From: Nezara viridula
Taxonomy: Eukaryota > Arthropoda > Insecta > Hemiptera > Pentatomidae
Reading direction: 5' to 3'
Assembly: GCA_928085145.1 (NCBI GenBank)
Contig: OV725078.1
Coordinates: forward strand, 136,683,612 to 136,747,611
DNA: 64,000 bases
In this document: in pieces, positions 1-11,800 of the stretch
Numbering within the stretch: position 1 is the first letter of the stretch
Layout of the letters: every line of letters starts with the position of its first letter
The notes under the pieces: model-generated
Databases searched by the model: none
What the model saw: only the letters and a program-made list of their open reading frames with translations
Told to the model about the DNA's origin: nothing
Program-made: the position numbers and the translations under genes

Positions 1-754
1 TAAGAAAAGAGGCAGGTAATGACCATAACAGGTTTGGTCACAGTGTCTGTTCAACCTTTGGATCGTTCAGAGTTTTGATTATCTATTATCAATCAGTGTT
101 AATAAGTGTATAAAACAATGTGCTGGAACCTCAGGGCTCCAAACTCAGCCTAAGCAGAGACAAAACAGCTACATAAAATAAAAATAAATAATACAATATC
201 CCACTAAGTAATAGTTTTTCATAATTAACCGATGACATTATCAAGAATCGTAAGCAGAATCAATAAACAGTGTACAAATAAACTCATCCTCACCAATAAT
301 TGTCTATAACACATTTGATAATTATGAAATGTTGTATCAATAAATGAAAATAAAATAGGCGAAATTAATGTCAAATACAGGAAAAACAAAACTAATTTCA
401 TAACTTATAATATCAAAGATTTTACAAAGGCCCAATCACAATTATTAGAAAAAGAGCATGAATTTCATTCTTATGCTCCAAAAAGTGAAATTAAACCAAA
501 AATTGTAATGAAAGAAGCTTCCCCTAATTTTGAATAAGATTTCATTAAAAATGACCTTATTGCGAAAGGAATAAAAGTTAACAAAGTAACTCAAATGATG
601 ATATAAAAAAAAAATAAAAAAAAATTCCATATGTAAAATTACCAACATGGATTATCACACCCGAAGAAAAACAGCAAAAAAATATGATTAAAAAAATAAA
701 TGCAGTGGGCAATGTCATAGTCTCTTGAAAAAAATATACTAATAAAAAAGAAGT

Positions 755-1860
755 TATCCAATGTTTCAACTGCCGAGCTTATATTCATCTATCTATCAAC
801 TGCCATAAAAAATCTGTAAGACTGAAATGCTTCATTCTACATCATTCTAATGAATGTCTATGTATGCCTAAACGAAAATATCAAAAAATTTATTCCGAAA
901 TGTGCCAACTGCAAGGGTACACACATTGCAAACTCTAAAGAATGCCCACACTAAGAAAAAATGCTATCCTAAGACTCAGTAAACAAACTTCTTGAGTCGA
1001 ACTATCAAGTCTGAAAAATATAAAATCTAAAAAAGAATTTCCAAAGCTTCCTAAATCTTCAGCTAAATGGCCACATGAGAATTTTGTACAACAAGATAAG
1101 GAAAAGGAACCTTCTATGATGGATATGATAAAGGACATTAAATCAGTGTTCAACAACTTCAATATTTCTTCTACATTAAAAAATTTCAAACAAATATTGG
1201 CCAAAACAAACACAGATCCAAAAGATGGAATTTTACAATTCATTCATTCATTATTTGAAGATGTCATCTCTCCTTCCGATTAATGGACAGTAAGTATTAT
1301 CTTTTCAAAACATTATTATATTAATAATTTTTCGGTTTTACTTACTTTATCGATCTGATAATATCCTACAATTCTTAGAAGTACATTCAGTTTACTTCAG
1401 AATTAATAACAATATTCTAATGTACAAGACCTTTAAACATTCACTTATAAACAACACTCGTATCTATATATATCACAATCATAATAAACTGGAAAAGTTG
1501 CTTATTTATCAACGATCCCAACAACCTAACATTATTATCCTCTATTCAACAATACTATGGTTCTAGTAATATTATATGTGATATATTTCAGTTCCATAAC
1601 AAACTTTAATCAATATTTAATTTAAAAAATAATGAAATATTCATACTTGTAAATGGCTAACTATTTAAACTGTATGCTATGGAATGCCAGATCGGTTAAA
1701 AATAAATCCTCTAACATTCCAAATATCCTGGCTATAACCGAAACCCATTTAGCCAATTTAGATAAAATGAATATTCCTACTTTCAAAATTCATAGATCAG
1801 ATATAAATTGATATGGGGGAGGCTATACTATACTATCCCACAAACGGTTGATCTAAACCC
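755..1860 (+). pseudogene. Jockey-like non-LTR retrotransposon remnant (gag and start of ORF2)
   Basis: Broken coding sequence of a non-LTR retrotransposon. Around 760-805 the plus strand encodes a perfect CX2CX4HX4C zinc knuckle (CFNC...H...C). A second cysteine cluster follows at about 825-865, and a third (KCANCKGTHIANSKECP) lies in another frame at about 900-950; three such knuckles in a row are typical of Jockey/I-type ORF1 proteins that bind the element's RNA. At about 1660-1730 the sequence reads LNCMLWNARSVKNK, like the start of the ORF2 apurinic endonuclease, followed by a LAITETHL-like motif near 1730-1755. Frames are broken by stops and indels, so this is a dead fragment. It lies downstream of the last BRD7 exon seen, in an intron or beyond the gene. 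Confidence 0.6.
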
Positions 1861-2169
1861 AGTACACTTGATATATTATTGTCAAAATCTTTTTATTCAC
1901 TGAGCCGTATAATTTCACTACCAATCTTAAGTATGGATCACAACCTGGTATTAACAACCTCTATCCTCGATAGGATGTTATTTTCAAAAAGTAGGCACAT
2001 GACAGCATAATAATAGACCCTATTAAATCGGAATATGTACATTAAAACAATATCCGTAAGTGTAACATAAAATCAATAGTATTTTAAAAAAACTCAACTT
2101 AGGGGAGCATAATAATAGACCTTCATATTGGAGGAGGGAGGGAATGGCTTTTATTTAAAGAAAAATTTA

Positions 2170-2325
2170 AAAATTTCGAAACATTAATTCGAAACGGAAA
2201 TGGTTGAATTTGAATTGGAAAAGGTTTAATTTGAAATGTAAATGGTTGAATTTGACTTGAAAAAGTTTAATTTGATTAGGAAAAGGTTGAATTTGACTTG
2301 GAAAAAATTGAATATGCCATGGAAA
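2170..2325 (+). repeat. Minisatellite of about 20 bp units
   Basis: A unit close to GGTTGAATTTGACTTGGAAAA is repeated with variation about seven times. A smaller cluster of the same unit occurs again at about 2465-2510. The minus-strand reading frame across it is a by-product of the repetition, not a gene. Confidence 0.7.
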
Positions 2326-2732
2326 TATTATAATGAAAAAATCTAAAGTTAACATAAATGGATATGCAACCACGTTATCATAATTTTTTTTTTGTATTTT
2401 TCAAAATCTATGCCTTCGATAATATAGTGAGTGGCCTTCATTTCGAAAAAAATTGACAAAAATTCGAAAGTTGAATTTGAAATGGAAAAGGTTCAAATAG
2501 ACTTGGAAATGCTATATATGGGTTCAAACATGTAAAAACCATAATTCCTAATACGAGCAACCAAGAGAAAACTTATTACTGCCAAAAAAGACATAATTTT
2601 TCAATTTTTTTTTTGTTTTTTCACCTATAACTCCTAAACGGTGCAATAAAGCAAAAATGTATTCTTTAAGGAATTAAAGAATACACTGAGTATAATTTAA
2701 AGAAAACAATCATAAAAAATTTTGTAACTTAC

Positions 2733-2893
2733 ATCAACGGAATTATTCATAGGTAAAACTGTATTAGTGGCTGTAGATACAAGGGTTGTTTCAGGAACTA
2801 TTCCCATTGCCTTTCTAATTGCAGGAACAGGAATTATGGCTCCTGGAGGTACTTGTTTAGCCAATTCTGTCAAACTTTCTGTTATTTTCTCTG
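2733..2893 (-). CDS. BRD7: BRD7 exon 11 (last one seen)
   Basis: Codons 621-674. The acceptor TAG is read at 2896-2894 and the donor GTAAG at 2732-2728. It encodes the conserved C-terminal stretch ESLTELAKQV followed by AIRKAMGI, which matches BRD7 closely. It ends in phase 0 after MNNSVD; BRD7 continues with a short LTE-like acidic tail, so at least one more exon is expected at lower coordinates or outside the window. No stop codon is reached. Confidence 0.92.
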
Positions 2894-5800
2894 CTACAAA
2901 GAGAAAAACATATGATAAAAGGAAGAAGCAATAAATAGTGAAGCATAGTAAATTAAGTTATACGATTAACAATTCATTTTGTAAGTCTTAAAAATATATC
3001 AAAAGATTTATATATTCACTAAGAGGCAAAAAATTCCACCCACTTGATTTTTTCATGTTTTCATCTAAAAATATTTCTGCTTTGGATTGGTCTATTGTTT
3101 TTAATGAATAAATAGATAATCTTTTTGTTTATTTTCAATTAGGAATGTTAATATAGAGGACAATAACCCTTAATCCTTAATTCAATGAAATGATTCTAGA
3201 TTCCAATGTTTAATTTCTATGGAATCAAAATGTTAATTCAGTATCATTAGTTCAGTGCCGTTTCTTGCAGCACGTTTCTTAGTCTCCGGCTTTTAATTTT
3301 TTCAATATTAAGTTTAAAAATGCCTCTTAGTGCTGAGGATGTTGCGCGTGGTGTGGCACTCATTGATGATGGACGTTCCATTAGATATGCAGCTAATGCC
3401 ATTGGAGTTCCATATGAAACTTTACGAGACGACATCAGGTGTTTTCAGGAAACTGGTTCTTACAATAAAAGGCCCGGTTCTGGACGGCCTAGGGTAACAG
3501 AACCACGGGATGACCGGTTTTTGACTTTGAGAATTTTACGAAACCGGTACCTTACCATTGTTCAAGCGATTCATCAGCTCGAAGTTCGGGGTGTGCAAAT
3601 TTCGGAACGTAACCCTTGGAGAAGATTAAATGAGTATGGATTAATGGCTTTTCGTCCAGTAAGAGGACCAGAGTTGACCAGAACTCACAGAGTAACACGG
3701 CTGGCTTTTGACCGAGAACACAGCCATTGGACTATGGACGAATGGAGTGCTGTACTTTTTACAGATGAGTCAAGATTCGCTCTTCGATCTCCAGATGGGC
3801 TTAAAGAAGAAGAAATGAAAGATATGCAGCCTGTAATTTTTCCCAGAGCCAACCTTTCCAACATAATTCCTTAATGGTGGGATTTCAATGGAGCGCCGCA
3901 CAGAATTGGTTGTTGTTCGTGGAGGGTCTTTGATGGCCATTCGCTATGTTGATGAGATTTTGGAACCTCATGTGTTGCCTATCCTCAACGAAATCGGCGA
4001 TCGTTCTATTCTAATGCACGCCCACATAGTGCAGACGTTCCTTCAACAGAACAATATTGAGGTTTTAGCCTGGCCAGCACGTTCTCCAGATTTGAACCCC
4101 ATTGAGCATTTATGGGATAACCTCGGAAGACGAATAAGAGCGCGTGCAACACTTCCTGATTCACTGCAGGACCTTGAAAGGACTCTTCGGGAGGAATGGG
4201 CTATCCTCCAGCACAGGAACATTTCCCGACTGGTGGAAAGTATGCCGAGGCGTTTTCAAGAAGTAGTGAAGGCAAGAGGAGAAAACACGCGCTACTAAAG
4301 GATGATGTAATTAATTTCTTTTAGAATAATAATGGTTCGTTTTTCAATTTTTTTTTCTCTAATCTTTCTTACCCAATCACATTTTGATTATTAAAGGTAA
4401 AAAAGATTATAAAATTCCATAAATACTAAGTATTATCTGCAAATACCATGTATTATATACAAATACAACTTTTTTTACAAGTGGGTGGAATTTTTTCCCT
4501 GTCAGTGTATAGTAGGGTGTATAAAAAAAAAAAAAATGACCGTTTTATCAAATTCAAGATTTCGAAGGACTGTAAATATTTTAATGTATTCAATACTTAC
4601 CAATGCTCAATAATTCCTTTAGAGCATTTTCTAAGCTTGTTTAATTCCACACAACTTCTTAAAAAAAAAGTCTCAGTTTAGTTATTTGTTTCAAAGAAGA
4701 GACATAACAGTGTCCTATGAAATTCTCATAATTAAGGAATTACTGGAAAATAAATTTCACAGCAATTGAAGATTCTGTTAGTCGCCATATAATTTCCACG
4801 GGGAGGTGAAAAAGAGCAGTGGACTGGTCCCTCACGAACTTACTCCTCAGCAATCAGCTAAGAGGTTAGAAATTTGTGAAAATTTATTGAAAAACCCTTC
4901 TGATATGAGACTCCTGCCTCATCCAGCATATAGTCCAAACCTCACACCATAGGATTACTACTTCTTTAGATCCATGGCCCATTTTCTTCAAGGAAAAAAA
5001 TTTGATAATTTTGTGGAAGTTGAAATTGCGGTGCAAGAGTTCTTTGACAGCCATTTCAAAGAATGGTATCAGCGTGGGATCAAGCAATTGGCTAGCAGAT
5101 AGCCAATGATGGTAGATAACAATGGACTATACTTTGAGTATTAATTGTATTTTATACCAAAGAAATAATAATACAAATATTTGGTTAAAATACCATCATT
5201 TTTTTTATACACCCTATTATATATAATTTTACAAAATTTCTTCAATCGACCTTTGAGTATTATATTTTAACATAAATATTTAAATTGGGGATTAGGTCAC
5301 TTATTCAATAAACTACAAAATGTCCATTGATCCTGTTGTTATAGTCTTCTTTATATGATTTTAACAATGATAAACTCTACTTTCGTTTAAAGACAAATTT
5401 GTTCTGTTTACTATGGAGCAATCTTTAATTACTTAAATCGAAATTTTTTTAGTTATCGCTTCCTGTTCAACAAAAAACGTGATCTGCTTAAAAAAACACA
5501 AATCTTAAATTTTGTACTTTTCAGGCGGCCACAGATCTACAAGGCCTGTAGAGCCAACCAAAAAAAAAAAAAAAAAAAATGTATATTTGTTCGTTTATTT
5601 CATTAAATTAATCAAAATATGCAATTATATGCTTTTATCCTCAAATATGATATTATATGAATTTATCCTCAAATATTCAATATAAAATTTGGTTAATTGC
5701 ATCACAGTGTACTAATTCGTCTAGATATTTAATCAGTGGTAAAAAAAAAATGATGCAAACAAAATATTTAATTGCATAAAAATCACGGCATCGGTAATAA

Positions 5801-8800
5801 TATGATTAAATTTTATCAAAGTAATTTTGCAGAAACTTAAAAAATAAATATAAAATACGTACCAAGATGAAGTTCTGTTTCAGATGGAGGTAAAATTTGA
5901 CTCAAGTGTGGAGGCGGAGCTGTTGAAAGCCTGTCATTTTGAACTTGTTGTAGTTTTTCAAGAAGTGCTGTAGTATGTTCTAATTTTTCTTGAACAACAG
6001 TATTATCTTTCATTCCTTCTGAATAAAAACATTAGAAGTGAAAAACTAATTTTATTCTCTTTACAGCATATAAGTTACAAATAAAACATTCAAGTGATAC
6101 TTGAATAGAATTAACACAATCAATGATAAGTACATCAACAGTTGATCCAATATAAACAAGAAAAATTGAATATAATTGAGTGAAAAAAGTTAATTGTATG
6201 GAATAGAGTGAAAATGCTACATAAGTAAAGATTACAAATATAACTGAATAGCACTTAAATAAGCTATGTATAAATATGTTATTATACAGTATTTCCCATA
6301 AAAGGTAATGGTAGACCTCAAGAGCTACAAAAGAACTTATATAAACCATGGTTCTTAAATTTTATATTTTTATAAGATATATAGCTTATGTCTTTAAGTT
6401 GATACATGTATTATTCTTAATGAATGGAGCAACTAAAAATCAGCAATCAAATATATATCATGCTCCGATTTTTCCTAGAAAAGCAAGAAATTTAAGTTTT
6501 GTGACCTTTTTTAGGAAGGCACGTTGTTTGATGAATAGGAAGTGATTACAAAAAAAAAGATTAATTTAGGTAATTAACAATTATTTCATAGTATATAAGA
6601 CAAATTTCTTTCAGAAGGAATATTTTGTTTTAGTTAAATTCATTTAAAGGGCTAAACTGCGCTAAATTCTCTTATTAACCATTTTATTCGCGATTTTTTT
6701 TTCTTTTAACATTTCCCAATTAAACTACAGATATTCCACTTTCAGAAAAACATCTTTGTTACATAACTACATATATATCGATTTATATAAAGAATGAGAG
6801 CAGTTGAATATATAGCTAATATGAAAGTTACTTTTTTCTAGGAATATAAATATATAGAAAAGCTAGGAATATAAACATAAAGTTATATATAGTTGCTGCA
6901 ACTTTTGAAGGGTTGAAGATAAAATAGTAAAATAATATATATTTTTGAAGAATTTTAATGTTTTATCCTGTGTCTATTATGTACGATGAAAAGTTAAAGA
7001 GTTAGCTAGTTTTTAGTCAAATAAAGATAAAAAAGCAAGGCTGTAGTATGGATTATTATTATTGTTAGAAATTAATGTAAAAACACGTGATGTTGTACAT
7101 TGTTAAAAAATATATAGATTGATTCATTTGGGAACTTACTCAACCTTTGTTTTTGTCTAAATACAATCATTACATGTGGCGACAATGGTGAACAGGCAGA
7201 AAAAAAGAAACTCTAGAAAAGACAAGGGGTTGGATGAGGAAGTTGATTTTTCTGAGGCCATTGACTCATCGGGTACCAACGAAAACAGGTTAACTCGAAG
7301 TAAATATAATCTATAAGAACGAGTAAGTACATTTGTGTTTCCTCCTTATCATAATTAAGAAAAATGGGAATATTATATAGACCGTTTTGAACTTGAGTTA
7401 GAAATAAAAAATATAAATGGTAACGACGAAATCATAGAGAAGTCACAACGCAATTTATTGTTAAAATGTGTGGGAGCAGAGTTGTATAAACTGGTAGTGG
7501 ATTATTTCCATCCTACAAAAATTACTCAATTATGTTATTCTGAAATAAAAACATTTTTAGATACATATCTAAAACCGATTACAAGTTATCTTGCAGAAAG
7601 AGTAAAATTTGGGCAAATATTCCGTGACAAAAATCAGTCAATAGCATCATTTTTAATGAAATTGCGATCAGCAGCAAAAGATTGCAAATTCGGAAATAAT
7701 CTGGAAGAACGATACGTGATCAATTTTTGTTAGGATTGAAAAACTCGTCGATGCAGGAGGAGCTTTTTTGTCGTCATCCAGAGGAAAACGCAAGCCTAAA
7801 AGAAATAGAAAAATCCGCTCTTATTATTGAGTTAGCCCAAGCACAAAGAAAAGTCACAGAGGATACGGCAGAGGAAACTCATATCTGTAGGATAGCTAAG
7901 ACCAAGCAGGGAAATAAAATAATTAGAATGGTAGATCCAGCTACAGAATGTATTCGTTGCGGGTACCAGAAACATAAACAGGGTAGTAAATGTCCAGCTA
8001 GCGAACACACCTGTAGACTTTGCAATTTTGGGAAAGGAATTGTTTGAAATCTGGCAAAATTAAGCTAAATAAAAGAAAGGCGAAAATAAAATCAGTAAAT
8101 ACAGTAAGTTCAGAGAACTCTACAGATAGCGAATATGAAGTCAACACCGTACTAGACATCAACGCGATTACTTCAGATAATTCTCGGTTTTTGGTCAGGG
8201 TTCAATTAAACAGCAAAAATATTCGAATGGAATATGACACAGCTGCTGCATGTAGCATTGTTGGAGAAAACGTATGGAAGTATATAGGAAATCCACCACT
8301 ACAAAAGACCCGTAATTTAAGGGCTTACCCTAATTCCTTGTTGAATTTGTTGGGGGAATGCTCGGTGTCAGTTAAAGTAGGAAAGCAAAGTCTAAAATTG
8401 AAATGGGTCGTGATTGAAAACGAAGCCACTCCTTTATTTGGTCGAGATTGGATTAAAGCTTTCAAATTATATCTTATGTGTAAACATGTGAAGTTAAGTA
8501 ATGTTAACAACTCAGAAATTTCAAAAGTTTCAGATGAAAACCTCCAACAGGCTAAAAATAAGGTGTTTGAACAACACTCTGAACTTATCCAAAACGGCAT
8601 TGGAACAGTGAAGGGATTCCAAGCCAAAATTCAGCTACGCGAAGGAGTAACACCAAAACTCTTTAAAGCTCGAAGTGTTCCGTTTGCTTTAAAAAGAGCA
8701 GCCGATCACGAAATAGACCGGCTTATTCAAGAAGGAGTAATAGAAAAAGTGGAACCAAAAGTGGAATTAAAGACAATGGTAGAATGGGCATCGCCAGTAG

Positions 8801-11800
8801 TTTTTGTGCCAAAGGCGGATGGAGCAGTGAGGTTATGTGGTGATTTTAGAGTTACCATTAATCCTCATATGATTGTGAATCCCCACCCTTTCCCAACATT
8901 TGAAGAAATAGTTCACAAACTTAGCGGGTTCCAGGAGTTTTCCGTTATCGACCTCAAAGATGCTTATTTGTAGATGGAAATAAGCGAAGAGTCAAAAAAA
9001 TATCTGGTTATTGCAACACATCGAGGATATATGGACAAAAATTTGCAAGACATGGAAGGGGTAGCCTGGTTTTTAGACGACATAGCCACAGGAGGAAAAT
9101 CTCGAGAACATTTACATCGCGTTAATCTGGTTTTAGAAAAATTGAAATCAGTAGGGTTGAAAACTCAGCCAAAGAAAGTAAAGCTGCTTGAAAAATAAAT
9201 TAAATACCTTGGCCACAGAATCAACAGGAATGGGATTCAACCGTCTCATGAAGGGATTGCGGCTTTAAATGAAATAGCATCTCCAAAGAATGTTAAAGAA
9301 CTGCGTTCTCTATTAGGCTCTCTAAATTACTATTCAAGGTTTATTCCGGATTTGCAAGGGACTTGTGCTCCTCTGCACAAATTATTACAGAAGGGGTCAA
9401 AGTGGAAATGGGCATCGGAGGAAGAACAAATTATTTCGAGCATTAAAGAAAGAATTACTGCAGATAAAACATTGGTACATTATGACAAGACATTACCATT
9501 AATGCTATTAACTGACGCTTCAAAAAAGGATGTAGGGGCATTGTTACAACATAGATACCCCGATGGAACACTTAGACCAATCTCAGCCGCCTCTAGAACT
9601 CTTAGCAAGAGTGAACAAAACTTTTCCACCACTGATCGGGAAGGTTTGGCAATAATGTTTGGAGTTAATAAGTTTTACGATTATTTGGTTGGGCGACATT
9701 TTGCATTACAAACAGACCATAAGGCACTACTAAGAATATTTGGAAACAAAAAAGAATTGCCAAAAATAGCAGCATCCAGATTGATAAGATGGAGTATTTT
9801 ACTCAGCAGCTTTAACTACACAATTGAGTACAAGACTGGCAAAGAAATGGAACCCGTGGATGCTCTTTCGAGACTTCCATTGCCGACTACAGAGGCTTCT
9901 TTTTTAGAAGTGGGAAATAATAATTGTATTAGTAAAATTGGAAAAGTCGTCCGAGAAGAATGCTCGTTATCTAAGACCATCATAAAGAAGGAGCTCTGGA
10001 AAGACAAAGTGATAAATAAGGTGTTAAAGTATATAGAAAGTGGATGGCCAAATAAAAAGAAGTTGATAGACGACGAAACTCCCTTTTATAAGAAAAGAGA
10101 AGAGCTGGGTATAGAAGAGGGTTTACTGATGTGGATGAACAGATTGGTAATTCCAAAGTCCTTAAGAGGAGTTGTGTTGAAAAAACTCCATGAAGGATAT
10201 CCTGGCATAGAGGCTACTAAGTCTTTAACAAAATTGACTGTTTGGTGGCCTAAAATTAATTCGGAAATAGAAAAGTTAATTAAAAATTGTGAGGTTTGTC
10301 AGAAAAATCGTCCAAGTGAACCTGAAACATTTTTGAACCCTTGGAACATTCCGGAAGGACCTTGGGAAAGACTCCATATAGATTTTACTGGACCATTTGA
10401 AGGACTATCCTGGTTCGTGCTTATCGATGCTTATTCTCGTTGGCTAGAAATTTTTCCAATGAAATCAGTAACAGCTAGGAAAACTATCCATGTATTAGAG
10501 TCGCTATTTGCAAGATATGGGATTTGGAAACAAATCGTTTGTGACAATGGAAGCCAATTCGCGTCAAAGGAATTCAAGAGCTTTTTAAGAGACAATGGAG
10601 TGAAACAAATATTTACAACGCCCTATCATAGTCGATCAAATGGGATGGTCGAACGTGCAATTAGAACATTTAAACAACATTTCCGAAACGATACTACTTA
10701 TACAGATAAGCAGGAAAGGTTGCGAGTAACGTTGTTTGCGTACCGAACTAAAATACACAGCTCAACAGGAAAAACGCCGGCAGAACTCTTCATTGGCAGA
10801 AGGTTGCATTCACTATTGGATCGTTTAAAACCATCCGTGAGAGATAAGATGGAAGAAAGCAGGCTAAAACAAAAAATGTACCACGATAGAAAGGGACAAG
10901 AACGCAGTTTCGAAGAAAGTGAGCAAGTTTGCGTTAAACATAAGGACATAGAAGGATGGGTAAAAGGCATCGTGATTAGAAAAAAAGGGCCTCTCTCTTA
11001 TGACATAGAAACGAGTGGGAAGCTAATGCGATGCCATGCTGATCATATGAGGAAGCAATCAGAAAGAAGGGGGGAATAATGTAGTATGGATTATTATTAT
11101 TGTTAGAAATTAATGTAAAAACACGTGATGTTGTACATTGTTAAAAAATATATAGATTGATTCATTTGGGAACTTACTCAACCTTTGTTTTTGTCTAAAC
11201 ACAATCATTACAGAAGCAAAACTTGTAATTTTCTATATTAGCGAATTACGAGAATGGTTATCTAGGGAACTACGTGAGATAACTAAAACATGAATATAAT
11301 CAACCTTCATTCAAAATTTGTCAACTTTAATTGCCTATAGAACATGATCACCACTTGAACGCTTAAGCGGACCCTACACGGTAATTCATGAATGAACGTC
11401 ACAAGAATGGCAAAGATTGCTCGGGATCGCTTTAATCATGGAGACCCCTACACGTTCAATCATTACTGATCATTACTTATCGTTGCTGACACCAATTTAG
11501 CTCAGTTGTAAACAAAGAAACAGCATAGATATGCTTATTTGGACATTGTCATTTATAATATTGGGCATCAAGAGAAAAATGGAGATATAATAATTACTTC
11601 CTAGTGCCTGAAAATCGTTTAGACCAAAGTTAGAAAAATATAAGTCAACTACATACAAAAATCTAGGAAAAGTATTGCGAAAATAATCAATTTGTTAAGA
11701 AAAATGGAAAAATTAATGACAAATAAACACAACAGTTAAAGATTTTTTTTCTATAAGTAAATTGGGAAGTTTCCACTTTTTTTTTTTTCAATTTATTGCC

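Larger units (their letters stand above)
7042..11212 (+). mobile_element. Ty3/Gypsy LTR retrotransposon, defective, recent
   Basis: Two 133-bp LTRs bound a gag-pol coding region with protease, reverse transcriptase, RNase H and integrase in Gypsy order. A purine-rich tract (AGAAAGAAGGGGGGAATAA) lies directly before the 3' LTR. A possible primer site begins TGTGGCGACA directly after the 5' LTR. LTRs differ at one position, so the insertion is young, yet the coding region has several stops, a frameshift and a deletion. No env was seen. No clean target duplication is visible (flanks CAAGGC and GAAGCA). It lies in the BRD7 intron between exons 9 and 10, in the opposite orientation to the gene. 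Confidence 0.93.

Noticed and set aside
1..2732. The last BRD7 exon
   Set aside because: No acceptor followed by a short acidic frame with a stop could be identified by eye; it may lie outside the window.
7042..11212. An endogenous virus with an envelope gene
   Set aside because: Integrase is followed directly by the polypurine tract and the LTR; there is no room for env.
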